Both the position numbers and the translations under genes were made by a program. Below, one piece after another: positions 8,710 to 18,877 of a stretch of DNA of 64,000 bases. Every line of letters begins with the position of its first letter. Within the stretch, counting starts at the first letter, position 1. Under the pieces are notes generated by a model. The model did not search any database. It saw only the letters and a list, made by a program, of their open reading frames with translations, and had not been told where the DNA came from. The DNA lies in assembly GCF_029688865.1 (NCBI RefSeq), contig NZ_JARUKV010000009.1, positions 100,285-164,284 on the forward strand, read 5' to 3'. The stretch comes from Natronococcus sp. A-GB7. GTDB taxonomy: Archaea; Halobacteriota; Halobacteria; Halobacteriales; Natrialbaceae.

Positions 8710-9105
8710 TCAGTCGACGGCGAACGTCTCCGGGTCCATCCCGACGCCGCCGAGCCAGCACTCGAGGGTGAGCAAGACGAGCACGAGTCCGACGATCAGC
8801 ATGACGAGGCCGTTGAGCAGGGTCCAGCCGCCGGCGCCGGCGAGCAGCTGGACGAACCCGAGCGTCGTCGCGCCCAGCGCGAGCACCGCCAGGCCGACGG
8901 CGCCGATGCGGGGCCAGCCGACGCCCGCGAGCCGCTCGCTGACGGCGGCGGCGACCAGCAGACAGCCGCCGACCGCGAGCCAGCCGAACAGCGCCGCCGT
9001 CACGGGCGTCGGTCCCGCGAGGGCGACGATCCCCAGCGCGAGGACGAGCGTAACGACGCCGACGCCGAGAAAGCCCCGTCGGAGGCGGTCCTTTCGATCG
9101 CTCAT
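8710..9105 (-). CDS. Four-helix membrane protein, unknown function
   Basis: From the ATG at 9105 (MSDRKDRLRRGFLG) this is 131 residues, with a basic N-terminus and four predicted membrane helices: about 12-31, 35-56, 66-88 and 91-114. The arginine-rich start favours an N-inside topology. No motif is recognised. An upstream extension of 19 residues is open but lies over the likely promoter. Confidence 0.72.
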   Translation of the reverse strand: MSDRKDRLRRGFLGVGVVTLVLALGIVALAGPTPVTAALFGWLAVGGCLLVAAAVSERLAGVGWPRIGAVGLAVLALGATTLGFVQLLAGAGGWTLLNGLVMLIVGLVLVLLTLECWLGGVGMDPETFAVD

Positions 9106-9186
9106 TCGTCCGCGAGCGTAGGGTGATCGGGCTGGTAACGGTTCCGATCGCGTACCGCCCATCCCAGACGCTCTAGTAAGTCATTG

Positions 9187-9221
9187 CCGGTGCAACCGCG
9201 ACCCGCCTACGGTTGCACCGG
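9187..9221. repeat. Perfect 12-bp inverted repeat downstream of uvrA
   Basis: ccggtgcaaccg (9187-9198) and cggttgcaccgg (9210-9221) pair perfectly over 12 bp around an 11-nt loop. The element starts 23 nt beyond the uvrA stop, before the promoter of the next minus-strand gene. It could end uvrA transcription or serve as an operator. No T-tract follows on the minus strand. Confidence 0.6.
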
Positions 9222-9243
9222 TACATCGGTACAGCAAACCGTC

Positions 9244-12207
9244 TCAGTCGTCGTCCATCGGCGCCGTCACGGGCTCGACGCGCTCGCCGCGGGGTCCGTC
9301 GAGGTCGACCTTCGGGAGCAGGTCCCGCAGATACCGTCCGGTATGGGAGTCCTCGAGGCGGGCGACCTCCTCGGGGGTGCCGGTGGCGACGATCTCGCCG
9401 CCGTGCTCACCGCCCTCGGGTCCGAGGTCGATGACGTGGTCCGCATTTTTGACGAGGTCGAGTTCGTGTTCGATGACGACGACGGTGTTGCCGTTGTCGG
9501 TCAGGCGGTGGAGGACGTCGATCAGCTTGCGCTCGTCCTCGTGGTGGAGTCCCGTGGTGGGCTCGTCGAGCAGGTACAGTGTCTCGCCCGAGTCCTTCTT
9601 CCCCAGCTCTTCGGCGAGCTTGATCCGCTGGGCCTCACCACCGGAAAGCGTCGTCGAGGGCTGGCCGAGCGTCATGTAGCCCAGGCCGACGTCCTTGAGG
9701 AGCTCGAGGCGACGGCGGATCTGGCTCGAGGACTCGAAAAAGTCGTAGGCCTCCTCGACCTCCATATCGAGGACGTCTGCGATCGTCTTGCCCTTGTAGG
9801 TGACGTCCAGCGTGGCGTCGTTGTAGCGGGCGCCGTCGCACTCCTCGCAGGGGACGTACACGTCCGAGAGGAAGTTCATCTCGATCTTCACCGTGCCCTG
9901 ACCGCCACACTCCTCGCAGCGACCGCCCTTGACGTTGAACGAGAATCGGCCCTTCTCGTAGCCGCGCTGTTTCGAGAGCTTCGTCTGGGCGAACAGCTCC
10001 CGGACGTAGTCGAAGACGTTCGTGTACGTCGCCGGGTTCGATCGCGGGGTCCGGCCGATCGGCGACTGGTCGATCAGTCGGACGGTTTCGATCGCCTCGA
10101 GACCCTCGAGGCCGTCGTGGTCGCCCGGAATGACGCTCGTGTTATCGTTCATCTGTCGGGCGAGGCCCTTGTACAGCACGTCGTGCATCAGGGTGGACTT
10201 CCCGGAGCCGGAGACGCCCGTGATCGCGGTGAAGTTGCCGAGCGGGAGATCGACGTCCAGGTCGGCGAGGTTGTGCTGGCGGGCCCCCCGGATCGTCAGT
10301 GCGCCGTCCGCGTCGCGCCGTTCGTCGGGTACCGGGATCTGCTCGCGGCCGGAGAGGTAGTCGCCGGTGATCGACTCCTCGCAGGCCTTGACTTCGTCGA
10401 CGGAGCCGTTGACGACGACCTCGCCGCCCCGCTTCCCGGGACCGGGCCCCATGTCGATGACGTTGTCGGCCCGGCGCATCGTCTCCTCGTCGTGTTCGAC
10501 GACGAGCAGGGTGTTTCCGAGGTCGCGAAGCTCCTCGAGGGTGTCGAGCAGTCGGTCGTTGTCGCGCTGGTGGAGCCCGATCGAGGGCTCGTCGAGGACG
10601 TACAGCACGCCGACGAGACCGGAACCGATCTGGGTGGCGAGCCGGATCCGCTGGCTCTCGCCGCCCGAGAGCGTGGCGGCCTCGCGATCGAGGGTCAGGT
10701 ACTCGAGTCCGACCTCGCACATGAAGCCCAGACGGGCGCGGATCTCTTTGAGGATCTCCTCGGCGATCACGCGCTCGCGTTCGGTAAGGTCGGCCTCCAT
10801 CGCCTCGAAGTAGTCGCGGGCGTCGCCGATGCTCTGTGCGTTGATTTCGGTGATCGCGGTGCCGTCGACCAGCACCGCCCGCGAGGCGGGCTTCAGGCGG
10901 GTGCCGTCACACGCGGGACACTCCGTGACCGACATGTAGTCCTCGATGTGTTCGCGGGTCGAGTCGGAGTCGGTCTCGAGGTAGCGTCGCTCGAGGTTCG
11001 GGATGACGCCCTCGAAGCGTTTTTTCTTCCGGCGGGTGCCGTTTTTCGTCTGGCGCTTGAACAGCACCTGTCGGCTCGTGCCGTAGAGGAACGCCTGCTG
11101 GACGTCCTCCTCGAGTTCCTCGAAGGGGGTCGTCAGCGAGACGTCGAAGTGGTCGGCGACGGCGTCCAGTCGGGTCTTGTAGTACGAGCGGTTGTAGCTC
11201 CAGGCCTCGAAGACGTGCTTGAGCGGCTTCGAGGTGTCCTGGACGACGAGGTTCTCGTCGACCTCCTTGGTCTCGCCCAGCCCCTCGCACTCGGGACAGG
11301 CGCCGTGGGGCGAGTTGAACGAGAACGACCGGGTCTCGATCTCGGGGACGTCGATCCCGCAGTGCGTACAGGCTAGATCCTTCGAGAACTCGACGACGAA
11401 GCGGTCGTCGGCCTCGTCTTCGTCGCCGAGCGCACCCGTCTGGCGGGACTCCTCGCCGAGTTCGGCGGCGACCGCCTCGGGGGCGTCCGGCAGGATGACC
11501 TTCAGGACGCCCTCGGCCTCCTCGAGGGCCGTCTCGACGCTGTCGATGATCCGCGGGCGGGCCTCCGTCGAGACCTTCACGCGGTCGACGACGACGTCGA
11601 TCGTGTGATCGAAGTTCTCGTCGAGATCTGGTTTCTCGAGCGTGAGGTCGTGTTCCTCGCCGTCGACCTCGACCCGAGAGTACCCTTCCGAGACGAGTTC
11701 GTCGAACAGGTCCTCGAAGGCGCCCTTCTGGTCGCGGACGACGGGGGCCGCGAGCTTGGCTTTCGTCCCTTCGGGCAGCTCGAGGATGCGCTCGACCATG
11801 TTCTGGGCCGACTGCTCGCCGACCTCCCGACCGCATTCGGGACAGTGGGGGGTGCCGACGCGAGCGTAGAGCAGACGGAGGTAGTCGTGGAGCTCGGTGA
11901 CGGTCCCCACCGTCGATCGGGGGTTGTTCGCCGCGTTCTTCTGGTCGATCGAAATCGCCGGGGAGAGCCCCTCGACGGTCTCGACCTGCGGTTTGTCCAT
12001 CTGGCCCAGGAAGTTCCGAGCGTACGCCGAGAGGCTCTCGATGTAGCGTCGCTGCCCCTCCGCGTAGACGGTCTCGAACGCCAGCGAGGACTTCCCCGAG
12101 CCCGACAGGCCTGTGACGACGGTAAACTCCTCGCGGGGGATCGTGACGTCGATGTCCTTGAGGTTGTGTTCCTCGGCGCCGCGAACCTCGATCGTATCCC
12201 GACTCAT
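9244..12207 (-). CDS. uvrA: Excinuclease ABC subunit A (UvrA)
   Basis: UvrA is the DNA-damage sensor of nucleotide excision repair; it works as a dimer and loads UvrB. The protein has 987 residues. Two ABC ATPase modules are complete. The first has Walker [10 protein letters not shown] at 33-41 and signature [12 protein letters not shown]. The second has Walker [10 protein letters not shown] near 665 and signature [17 protein letters not shown]. Zinc modules are visible: CPECG in the N-terminal half, CTHCG...CPECEG, and the large CEECGGQGT...CEECDGARY finger. A ggagg Shine-Dalgarno-like element 7-12 nt upstream supports the start at 12207. A clean bacterial-type UvrA is normal in haloarchaea. 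Confidence 0.97.
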   Translation of the reverse strand: MSRDTIEVRGAEEHNLKDIDVTIPREEFTVVTGLSGSGKSSLAFETVYAEGQRRYIESLSAYARNFLGQMDKPQVETVEGLSPAISIDQKNAANNPRSTVGTVTELHDYLRLLYARVGTPHCPECGREVGEQSAQNMVERILELPEGTKAKLAAPVVRDQKGAFEDLFDELVSEGYSRVEVDGEEHDLTLEKPDLDENFDHTIDVVVDRVKVSTEARPRIIDSVETALEEAEGVLKVILPDAPEAVAAELGEESRQTGALGDEDEADDRFVVEFSKDLACTHCGIDVPEIETRSFSFNSPHGACPECEGLGETKEVDENLVVQDTSKPLKHVFEAWSYNRSYYKTRLDAVADHFDVSLTTPFEELEEDVQQAFLYGTSRQVLFKRQTKNGTRRKKKRFEGVIPNLERRYLETDSDSTREHIEDYMSVTECPACDGTRLKPASRAVLVDGTAITEINAQSIGDARDYFEAMEADLTERERVIAEEILKEIRARLGFMCEVGLEYLTLDREAATLSGGESQRIRLATQIGSGLVGVLYVLDEPSIGLHQRDNDRLLDTLEELRDLGNTLLVVEHDEETMRRADNVIDMGPGPGKRGGEVVVNGSVDEVKACEESITGDYLSGREQIPVPDERRDADGALTIRGARQHNLADLDVDLPLGNFTAITGVSGSGKSTLMHDVLYKGLARQMNDNTSVIPGDHDGLEGLEAIETVRLIDQSPIGRTPRSNPATYTNVFDYVRELFAQTKLSKQRGYEKGRFSFNVKGGRCEECGGQGTVKIEMNFLSDVYVPCEECDGARYNDATLDVTYKGKTIADVLDMEVEEAYDFFESSSQIRRRLELLKDVGLGYMTLGQPSTTLSGGEAQRIKLAEELGKKDSGETLYLLDEPTTGLHHEDERKLIDVLHRLTDNGNTVVVIEHELDLVKNADHVIDLGPEGGEHGGEIVATGTPEEVARLEDSHTGRYLRDLLPKVDLDGPRGERVEPVTAPMDDD

Positions 12208-12383
12208 AGAGCCCTCCGGAGACGGGCGTGAAACGGTGGTCGCGCTGACGGACGAATCATTATACCCAAGTCAGGAGTCGGAGGAACTTAACCCGTCTGA
12301 AAGCCCAACACGGCGCGGTGTGGTAACATTCGGCTATCTCGGGAGCCGAACTGACTTCGGTCGGAAGCACGAACGGGTCCGAT

Positions 12384-12878
12384 ATGAGCGACGACACCGA
12401 AGCGCCCCCGTCGGTCTCGGAGTTCGTCGAGTACTGTCACACTCAGGCGGGCCTGCTGTCCGGGCGGGTCGAAACGATGACCGACGAGGCAAACGCGCTG
12501 TTAGACGAGATCGACGAGCGGCTGGCCGAGCTGCGCTCGGAGCTCGAGGAGCGGTCGAACGACACCCCGCGGACCGAGCGACCGCCGTCGGCGACCGGGC
12601 CCGCCGACGGGACCGACGTCGATGACCTCGAGGCCGCCGGACGGGACCTCGAGGAGAAACAGGCGCTCGTCGACGCCAAGCAGGCCCGGATCCAGGCGTT
12701 CCAGGAGCTGTCGGCCGGCTACACGGAGCTGGCCGCCGACCTCCAGACGGAGGTCGACGACGGACAGGAGGCGCTGAACCGGATCGTCGAGTTCGAGGCC
12801 GAGGCCGACGCGCCGGCGTACTTCGACGAGCGGGAGACGCTCTGCGAGGCCGCACTCGAGGCCAGCGACGAGGAGTGA
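12384..12878 (+). CDS. Coiled-coil acidic protein, unknown function
   Basis: This 164-residue protein is very acidic, with two long helical coiled-coil segments (about 10-55 and 75-125) separated by a proline/serine/aspartate linker. No catalytic or metal-binding motif is seen, and there is no signal peptide. It is divergent from uvrA with a 176-nt shared upstream region. I know such proteins only as haloarchaeal hypotheticals. Confidence 0.75.
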   Translation: MSDDTEAPPSVSEFVEYCHTQAGLLSGRVETMTDEANALLDEIDERLAELRSELEERSNDTPRTERPPSATGPADGTDVDDLEAAGRDLEEKQALVDAKQARIQAFQELSAGYTELAADLQTEVDDGQEALNRIVEFEAEADAPAYFDERETLCEAALEASDEE

Positions 12879-13002
12879 TACCGATCGGTGTAGCGTGTTA
12901 TCGGTGATTGCTCGGACGGGGACAACGATCACCGGCAACGAGCTACAGCGGTCCGTCTGACCGACCAGTGGATCTTTGAGCCGAGCGCCCGAACACTCGG
13001 GT

Positions 13003-13167
13003 ATGTCCCCGACGACCCACGGCTGTACCTGTGGCGCGACGCTGCGGTTCAGACAGGACATGGTCGAGGACCGAAGCGGGGTGCGCCGCCGCTGGAAGTG
13101 CAAGGACTGCAACACCCCGGTACCGAACGTCGTCGCCGAACGACTCAGCCACCAGCATCCCTCCTGA
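13003..13167 (+). CDS. Small zinc-ribbon protein
   Basis: The ATG at 13003 gives 54 residues, with CTC near the start and CKDC around residue 34, giving a four-Cys zinc ribbon (C-x-C and C-x2-C). A TATA-like gatctttga about 27 nt upstream fits a leaderless message. The C-terminal half is basic for this organism. Function is unknown; nucleic-acid binding is possible. Confidence 0.65.
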   Translation: MSPTTHGCTCGATLRFRQDMVEDRSGVRRRWKCKDCNTPVPNVVAERLSHQHPS

Positions 13168-13244
13168 CGCTCGAGGCGAAGCCGGTCCTCGAGGCGTTCG
13201 ACTGCGGGCCGAAAACGCGGCCGTTTCGGAAGCGGGTGCGGGTT

Positions 13245-13487
13245 TTAGATGTCGCCCTGCAGGACGATCGTGTCGTCGTCGACTCGATCGACCATGCTCT
13301 CGGTGACGAGGTAGTCCTCGTCGTCCTCGCCCTCAACGCCGATCTTCGCGAGCAGGTGCTCTGCGACGCTCGGGTTCGGATCGACCGAGGCCCGACCGTC
13401 CTCGACCTTCGCGACGATACCGAGCTCCTTGTCTTCCGCGTCGATCACTTTCTTCCCAACGTCGTCATCGGACAGTGTCGTTACCAT
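13245..13487 (-). CDS. PRC-barrel domain protein
   Basis: This 80-residue haloarchaeal PRC-barrel-like protein reads LSDDDVGKKVIDAEDKELGIVAKVEDGRASVDPNPSVAEHLLAKIG. It matches the stand-alone archaeal PRC-barrel family seen next to RNA- and cell-division-related genes elsewhere. It is single-domain and soluble. The start at 13487 is followed by a compact gene with no internal alternative of comparable fit. Confidence 0.8.
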   Translation of the reverse strand: MVTTLSDDDVGKKVIDAEDKELGIVAKVEDGRASVDPNPSVAEHLLAKIGVEGEDDEDYLVTESMVDRVDDDTIVLQGDI

Positions 13488-13639
13488 ACGCTACCTTTCT
13501 CCGGAGGGGGGATAATCGCGGTGCCGTCTCGTGCCGGCTGGGGTCGCCCCTTCGCGCAGTCACTCAGTTCTACCGACGGCTGCACACGCATCCCAGAACT
13601 ATTTGACTGCGGACCGGGGAGTACGACCGACGACCACAC

Positions 13640-13789
13640 ATGACTCACACCCTCGAGATCAGCGACGAACTCAAGGATCGACTCGACAGCCACTGCGACG
13701 AGGGCCAGTCCCCCGAGGAGCTCGTCGAGGAACTGGTCTCGATCTACGAGACCGAGGGGACGTTCGTGCAGGAAGGGTACAGCGAGTGA
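13640..13789 (+). CDS. DUF7557-type small protein (ribbon-helix-helix-like)
   Basis: This 49-residue protein runs MTHTLEISDELKDRL...SPEELVEELVSIYETEG and ends FVQEGYSE. This pattern, a short beta strand and two helices, matches a common haloarchaeal small family I know as DUF7557, whose shape resembles ribbon-helix-helix antitoxins. No toxin gene lies next to it, so an antitoxin role is not supported here. Confidence 0.75.
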   Translation: MTHTLEISDELKDRLDSHCDEGQSPEELVEELVSIYETEGTFVQEGYSE

Positions 13790-13957
13790 CGGACCCCGTC
13801 TCGACGTTGCTCGGGTTGACGGCCCGTCCTTCAGACCGCTTCCGTTGCCCGCGTCCTCGAGCCGCGTCGAACCCACCGTCCTGTCGTGGTTCCGTTGGCT
13901 GGCCGGGGACGCAACTGCTTGGACAAACTCATTAGGGGGCGAGACAGTTTCAGCACT

Positions 13958-15229
13958 ATGAACGAGCGTTACGATGTAGTCGTCGCCGGGGCCGGGCCGG
14001 CCGGTGCCCAGTGTGCTCGCGACCTCGCGGTCCGAGGCTACGACGTCGTCGTCCTCGAAACGGAGGCGGAAGACGAGTTCCCGCGCCAGAGCAACAAGTC
14101 CACCGCGGGCACGTTCCCCTCCATGATGGCCTCCTTCGGGATCCCGGACGACGTCGTGATGCAGTACACCGACAAGGTCGTCCTCGAGTCCCCGACGGAC
14201 CACTACGTCCAGAACCAGCCCGGTGCCGTTCTCGAGTTTGCGGATTTCAAGCGGTTTCTCGTCGAGGACGGTCGGGAGGAGGGCGCGGAGTACCGCTTCG
14301 ACGCACGCGCCACCGCACCGATCGTCGAGAACGGCGAACCCGTCGGCGTCACCTACAACGGCGACGAGGAGGTGTACGCCGAGATCGTCGTCGACGCGAC
14401 GGGGCCGGCCGCGCCGATCGCCAAGAAGCTCGGCGTTAGCGATCTGGAACGCAAGAACCACGCCATCGGCATCGAGTACGAACTCGAGGGAATCGAGATG
14501 GATCGGCCCGGCTTCGCCGACCTCCACGACGCGATGATGCTGCGACTCGATCACAACATCGCGCCCGGCGGCTACTCCTGGATCTTCCACACGGGCGAGG
14601 ACACCGCCAAGGTCGGCGTCTGCTACATCCAGAACGGCAGTCACAGCACGTACGCCCGGGACGACTTCGGCATCGACGACTACCTCTCTCACTGGCTCGA
14701 CACCGACCCGCGGTTCCGAAACGCCGAGCGCATCGAGGGCAAACAACACCGCGGCTCGGCTCACATCCAGCCGCCGGATCAGATTCACACGGATCGGTTC
14801 ATGGCCATCGGCGACACCGTGCCGACGGTCGACCCGCTGTGGGGCGAGGGAATCCACACGTGTATGCAGTCCGGTCGGATGGCCGCGGCCGCCACGGATA
14901 GCTGTCTCAAACACGGCAACGTCGAACCCACGGCCGAGAACCTCGAGGTGTACGACTCGCTGTGGCACAAGAAGGTCGCACCGAACGTCAGGAAGCGACA
15001 GCTGATGACCCGGCTGCTCTATCTCGCGGACAACGACCGGTACGACGAGTTCATGGCCGACCTCGAGCGTCTCGACGAGGAGACGCTGGCGCGGGCGAAC
15101 AACGGGAGCCCACTCGCCATCCGAAAGCTGCTGAGCGCCAACGACGTCCCGATGCTCGCGAGGTTCGCACGCCAACAGTTCGGCGTCGACCTTCCCGACC
15201 TCCCGCTCGTCGACAAACTCCGTCAGTAA
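13958..15229 (+). CDS. Geranylgeranyl reductase family flavoprotein
   Basis: From the ATG at 13958 the protein has 423 residues. An N-terminal FAD Rossmann motif (VVVAGAGPAGAQCARDLA, about 7-24) precedes the family segment FPRQSNKSTAGTFP. A second FAD-contact motif, MAIGDTVPTVDPLWGEGI, lies near residue 283. Proteins of this type saturate the isoprenoid chains of archaeal ether lipids or related isoprenoids, at the membrane face. Haloarchaea carry several paralogues, so the exact substrate (digeranylgeranylglycerophospholipid or another prenyl compound) is uncertain. Confidence 0.88.
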   Translation: MNERYDVVVAGAGPAGAQCARDLAVRGYDVVVLETEAEDEFPRQSNKSTAGTFPSMMASFGIPDDVVMQYTDKVVLESPTDHYVQNQPGAVLEFADFKRFLVEDGREEGAEYRFDARATAPIVENGEPVGVTYNGDEEVYAEIVVDATGPAAPIAKKLGVSDLERKNHAIGIEYELEGIEMDRPGFADLHDAMMLRLDHNIAPGGYSWIFHTGEDTAKVGVCYIQNGSHSTYARDDFGIDDYLSHWLDTDPRFRNAERIEGKQHRGSAHIQPPDQIHTDRFMAIGDTVPTVDPLWGEGIHTCMQSGRMAAAATDSCLKHGNVEPTAENLEVYDSLWHKKVAPNVRKRQLMTRLLYLADNDRYDEFMADLERLDEETLARANNGSPLAIRKLLSANDVPMLARFARQQFGVDLPDLPLVDKLRQ

Positions 15230-15280
15230 CTCGGTACCAGCCCTCCGCTCACCGCCCGCATTCGTACTCCCTCCCGCCCG

Positions 15281-16096
15281 ATGTCACCGCTCTCCGATCT
15301 CTCGCTCGTGTTCGCCGTCGGACTCGTCACCGGTCTCGCGACCGGACTCGGCGTGCTCCCGTTTTTCGTCCTCGAGGAGATCCGCGACCGCTGGCTCGTC
15401 GTCCTCTGGGGCGTCGCTACCGGTATCCTGCTGTCGGCGACCGCATTCGGGCTGCTCGCGGAGGGACTCGCCGCTGGCGGCGTCGGTCCCGTCGCGCTCG
15501 GCGCGCTCGTCGGGATCGGATTCGTCGCCCTCGCCGACCGCGCCATCGACGGCTACGAGTTCGCTCCGAACGCCGTCTCCGACGTCGATACCCGGACGGT
15601 CGTCCTCACCGTGGCAGTCCTGACGATTCACAGTATTCCGGAGGGGATCGCCGTCGGCGTCTCGTTCGCCGATCCGACCGACGGTGTCGTCGAGATCGCG
15701 GGGCTCGCGCTCCCCTCGCTCGCGGTCTTTATGGCGATCGCGATCTCGATTCTGAACGTTCCGGAGGGGCTGGCGATCGCGATCCCGCTGATCGCCTACG
15801 GGATGAACCGCTGGAAGGTCGTCGGCTGGGCCGTCTTCTCCGGGCTGCCACAGCCCGTTGGCGCCGTCGTCGCCTACGTCTTCGTCACGACCTTCGAGGG
15901 GCTGCTGGCGCTGAGCTTCGGCGTCGCGGCCGGCGCCCTGCTCTATCTCGTCGTCGTCGAGTTCCTCCCGGCTGGCATCGCCGCGGGCGCCGACCTCGAG
16001 AACCGCGGCCGGCCCGAGCTCCTCGCGGGCGCGTTCGTCGGCTTCGTCGCCACGCTCGCGATCATCGCGGCGGCCGAGGGGATCGGCACCGTCTGA
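15281..16096 (+). CDS. ZIP family divalent metal transporter
   Basis: This 271-residue membrane protein has about eight helices. It carries both ZIP metal-site signatures: HSIPEGIAVG (His117, Glu121) and LNVPEGLAIA (Asn159, Glu162). ZIP proteins import zinc, iron or related divalent metals into the cytosol. The usual histidine-rich loop is replaced by an acidic loop (about residues 88-106), as expected of a halophile. It follows the reductase gene by about 50 nt on the same strand. Substrate metal cannot be decided. Confidence 0.9.
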   Translation: MSPLSDLSLVFAVGLVTGLATGLGVLPFFVLEEIRDRWLVVLWGVATGILLSATAFGLLAEGLAAGGVGPVALGALVGIGFVALADRAIDGYEFAPNAVSDVDTRTVVLTVAVLTIHSIPEGIAVGVSFADPTDGVVEIAGLALPSLAVFMAIAISILNVPEGLAIAIPLIAYGMNRWKVVGWAVFSGLPQPVGAVVAYVFVTTFEGLLALSFGVAAGALLYLVVVEFLPAGIAAGADLENRGRPELLAGAFVGFVATLAIIAAAEGIGTV

Positions 16097-16099
16097 TCG

Positions 16100-16672
16100 T
16101 CAGTCGAGTTCGGCCACCAGCTCCGCCGTCGTCGCCACCGTCGCGAACTCTCCCTCGAGCTGGGCCAGCGCCGTCCGGTGGATCGTCTCGGCGTCGAACG
16201 CGTCGCCGTCGAACTCGCGGTCGAACGTCGCCGTCGCGTCGGCGACCACCGTCGGCTCGAAGCCGAGGTTCTCGGCCATCCGGGTCGTCGTCGAGACGCA
16301 GTGGTCGGTCGTGAGCCCGGCGAGGACGAGCCGCTCGAGCCCGTGCTCCCGGAGCCAGGACTCGAGGCCCGTCCCGATAAAGGCGCTGTTGACCGACTTC
16401 TCGAACGTCGGCTCGCCCTCCGCGGGCGCCGTCTCCGGTTTGAACGCAAAGCCCGGCCCGTCGCTCCGCAGCGGCGACGCCGGCTCGCTCGAGTCGTGGC
16501 GAACGTGGACGACGGGACGGTCGGCCTCGCGCCAGGCCTCGAGCAGTTCGGCCGCACGCTGTTCCGCGTCGGGGTTGTTCCGCGTTCCCCACGTCGGATC
16601 GTCGAACCCGTCCTGAAGGTCGATCAGGATCAGTGCGGGCTCCCCGTCGCTTTCGTTTGCCCTGTCGGTCAT
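16100..16672 (-). CDS. Isochorismatase-family cysteine hydrolase
   Basis: The start at 16672 gives 190 residues. The catalytic triad of the family is visible: Asp18 (ILIDLQDGF), Lys92 (FEKSVNSAF) and Cys125 ([10 protein letters not shown]), with the cis-peptide region LAGLTTDHC before the Cys. Members hydrolyse amides or isochorismate; the substrate here is unknown. The start codon overlaps the upstream YqcI-type stop in an atga arrangement, so the two are translationally coupled. It ends 3 nt from the convergent ZIP gene's stop. Confidence 0.88.
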   Translation of the reverse strand: MTDRANESDGEPALILIDLQDGFDDPTWGTRNNPDAEQRAAELLEAWREADRPVVHVRHDSSEPASPLRSDGPGFAFKPETAPAEGEPTFEKSVNSAFIGTGLESWLREHGLERLVLAGLTTDHCVSTTTRMAENLGFEPTVVADATATFDREFDGDAFDAETIHRTALAQLEGEFATVATTAELVAELD

Positions 16673-17466
16673 GGGAGTTGCGCACCGGGTTTCGGATGAT
16701 CTCGAGTGACCGTCATCGGACACTCATCGGGCGATTGGGCGTCGTCGGCCGTCAGCATGTACTGGGGCCACTCGCGGTCGCCCTCGACGCCCCAGTCGCC
16801 CAGATCGGCGTGGGGACAGACGCCGTCGTACCCCTCGAGGCGGTCCTGGATGACGTCGCGAGCCTGCTGGCCCGCGTGGGTGTCGGCCGTCACGCCGAGG
16901 TTCTCGAACAGCGCGCGGGGCTGGAACGTTACCTCGAGCCCGATCGGGCAATAGCGGCTCTTGCGCTCGTCGTAGAACGGCGCTCGACAGGTCGGGAACA
17001 TCGGCTCACCACCCAGACAGAACTCCCAGCGCTCGTCGTCGGGATCCGTCGGGATCCCCTCGGGCCAGGGCTCGGGATCGTGGAGATGGAGCGTCTGCAA
17101 GATGTGCCACAACGTCTCGTGGTACTCCCGTTCGGAGAGCGGTTCCTCGGGCGGCTCGAAGAAGGTCACCAGCGAGGCTCGCGGCGAGTGCTCGCGGTAG
17201 ACCTCGAGGTACTCGAGGATCCGATCGCGCAGCGTCAGTAGGGCGTCGGCGTCGGACATCGACGGCACCGCGGTGTACAGCGGCTCACCCTGCTGGACCG
17301 ATTCCGCGCCGAAAAAGCAGGGAAACGGGGTCCCGTTTCGCTCGCCAAGCAACCCGTCTCGGAACGACCGCCAGTGGGCGACGACCCAGTCCGGAGCGTC
17401 GCCGGTCTGCACCCGTTCGTCGAGCGTCTCCTGGTCCATCAGCGATTGGACGCCGGGTTCGTTCAT
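16669..17466 (-). CDS. YqcI/YcgG family protein
   Basis: From the ATG at 17466 ([12 protein letters not shown]) the protein has 265 residues. It shows the family's [18 protein letters not shown] segment near residue 48, [15 protein letters not shown] near the centre, and a conserved CPIGLEVTF region. The family has been noted around heme or oxygen-related chemistry, but its biochemical role is not established to my knowledge. Its stop overlaps the isochorismatase start by 4 nt, a firm sign of a two-gene operon. Confidence 0.8.
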   Translation of the reverse strand: MNEPGVQSLMDQETLDERVQTGDAPDWVVAHWRSFRDGLLGERNGTPFPCFFGAESVQQGEPLYTAVPSMSDADALLTLRDRILEYLEVYREHSPRASLVTFFEPPEEPLSEREYHETLWHILQTLHLHDPEPWPEGIPTDPDDERWEFCLGGEPMFPTCRAPFYDERKSRYCPIGLEVTFQPRALFENLGVTADTHAGQQARDVIQDRLEGYDGVCPHADLGDWGVEGDREWPQYMLTADDAQSPDECPMTVTRDHPKPGAQLP

Positions 17467-17581
17467 CGGGCGAGTGCTGGGACCGCGCGGCAATGTACCT
17501 TCGCGTTGTCGCCCCGATTCGGCTGGTCACGGCGCGCCCGGAGACCAGCCGACCGAACGTGTGCGAGCCCGCGGCTCCGGT

Positions 17582-18082
17582 TCAGAGCGCCTCGAGCCGA
17601 TCGCCGACCGTCAGGACGCCACCCTCGAGGATTCGCGCTCGGAGCCCGCCGCGGTGGACCAGCGCCTCGCGGACCCCGTCTTCGGCGAGGTGGCGCTCGA
17701 GATAGGAACAGGGCTCGCAGAGCTCGACGCCCTCGCAGACGACGTCGCCGACCCGGAACCGCGCCCCGTCGAGGTGGTTCAGCGCGACCCCCTCGGTCGT
17801 CAGGTTTCGCCGGTGGACGCCCGGCTCGAGTTCGATATCGTAGTCTCGCTCGACGGCCTCGAGTGCCTCGCGTTCGATCAGCGTCAGATCGCTGCCCTCT
17901 CGGTCGGCGAACGTGCCTCCCGCACGCTCGTCGGGCTCGTCTCCCGCCTCGGCGTCGGCGAGACAGTAGCGGTCGCCCTCGAGCCCGCGTCCGGCGAGCG
18001 CCCGAACGCGCTCGCGCGCCGTCGTCGGTTCACCCTGCTCGGCGGCGACGTGGATCGCTTGCACCCGTGCCGTATCGGTCAT
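17582..18082 (-). CDS. MOSC domain protein
   Basis: I choose the ATG at 18082 (MTDTARVQAIHVA); an ATG 12 nt further upstream at 18094 is also possible. The 166-residue protein is a stand-alone MOSC domain, with the LAGRGLEGDRYC motif near residue 30 and the conserved Cys-containing segment LCEPCSYLERHL near 125. MOSC domains carry sulfur or handle molybdenum cofactor substrates through this cysteine. Target unknown. Confidence 0.85.
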   Translation of the reverse strand: MTDTARVQAIHVAAEQGEPTTARERVRALAGRGLEGDRYCLADAEAGDEPDERAGGTFADREGSDLTLIEREALEAVERDYDIELEPGVHRRNLTTEGVALNHLDGARFRVGDVVCEGVELCEPCSYLERHLAEDGVREALVHRGGLRARILEGGVLTVGDRLEAL

Positions 18083-18112
18083 GATCGAGTTCACTCGCGC
18101 CGTCGGGTTAGC

Positions 18113-18823
18113 TCAACCGGTGTTCGTCGGGCCGGTCCACGGCCGGTTTCGTGACGAAACGATGTCGACGCCCGCCCCGTAGTAACAGACCGGCGACGTC
18201 TCTGGCGTCTCGAACCCGTTCGCCTCGAACAGCCCGTTTCGTTCGAACGTGGCGGTCGCCGGCTGGAGCGTCCACGGCTCGTGGGAGAGGTCGGCGTAGC
18301 GCAGCCCCCCGCGGTGACCGGGCGTGTAGTACCGGTACCGCTCGGTGAGAAAGGCGGCAAGCGACCCCGGCTCTGGCGCAAACGCCTCGCCGACGGGCTC
18401 GTACGTTGCCGCGAAGATCGCGTCGGGCGCGCCGGGATGGCGACGCTCGCTCGAGAACACGACTCGCTCGCCCGTTCGCTCCATCTCGACGCTCGCGTTG
18501 TAGTACGGCAGCCGATGAGCGAGGCGTGCGGCGACGACGCCGAGAACGCCCTCGGCGTCCAGACTGTAGAAGTAGACCCCCGGCTTGCCGTCACACCGGA
18601 CGTACGTCCGGAGGTTGAGTTCCGGCAGTTCGAAGCCTGCGAGGGCGGGCAGTCCCCGCGGCCGGACGGCGACGTTCAGATAGGGGACGACCGAGAGCCA
18701 CGCCCGGCCGTCGTGCGTGTCGGCGACGAGCCCGTCCGGCAGGCTGGCGTCGACGACCTCCGGATCGACCGGCCAGTTCGCAAAGAGGAGCTGTCGCCAC
18801 CCCATCGCAACGGGAAGCACCAT
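18113..18823 (-). CDS. DUF2071 (YqjF-type) protein
   Basis: This 236-residue protein shows the DUF2071 features: MGWRQLLFANWPVDPEVVDASLPDGL at the start (given only to position), WLSVVPYLNVAVRPRGLP in the centre, and ELNLRTYVRCDGKPGVYFYSLDA. The fold is acetoacetate-decarboxylase-like in related families, but no activity is established. It lies 30 nt upstream of the MOSC gene on the same strand and is probably co-transcribed. Confidence 0.85.
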   Translation of the reverse strand: MVLPVAMGWRQLLFANWPVDPEVVDASLPDGLVADTHDGRAWLSVVPYLNVAVRPRGLPALAGFELPELNLRTYVRCDGKPGVYFYSLDAEGVLGVVAARLAHRLPYYNASVEMERTGERVVFSSERRHPGAPDAIFAATYEPVGEAFAPEPGSLAAFLTERYRYYTPGHRGGLRYADLSHEPWTLQPATATFERNGLFEANGFETPETSPVCYYGAGVDIVSSRNRPWTGPTNTG

Positions 18824-18877
18824 ACCTCGAGAGAGCGGTGCCCGCCGAAAAAGCGCCGTCCCTAACGGTCGCCTCTC

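Noticed and set aside
9184..11376. Long open frame (730 codons) on the plus strand opposite uvrA
   Set aside because: It is the antisense shadow of a clear UvrA gene; GC-rich third positions keep antisense frames open. No domain is recognisable in it.
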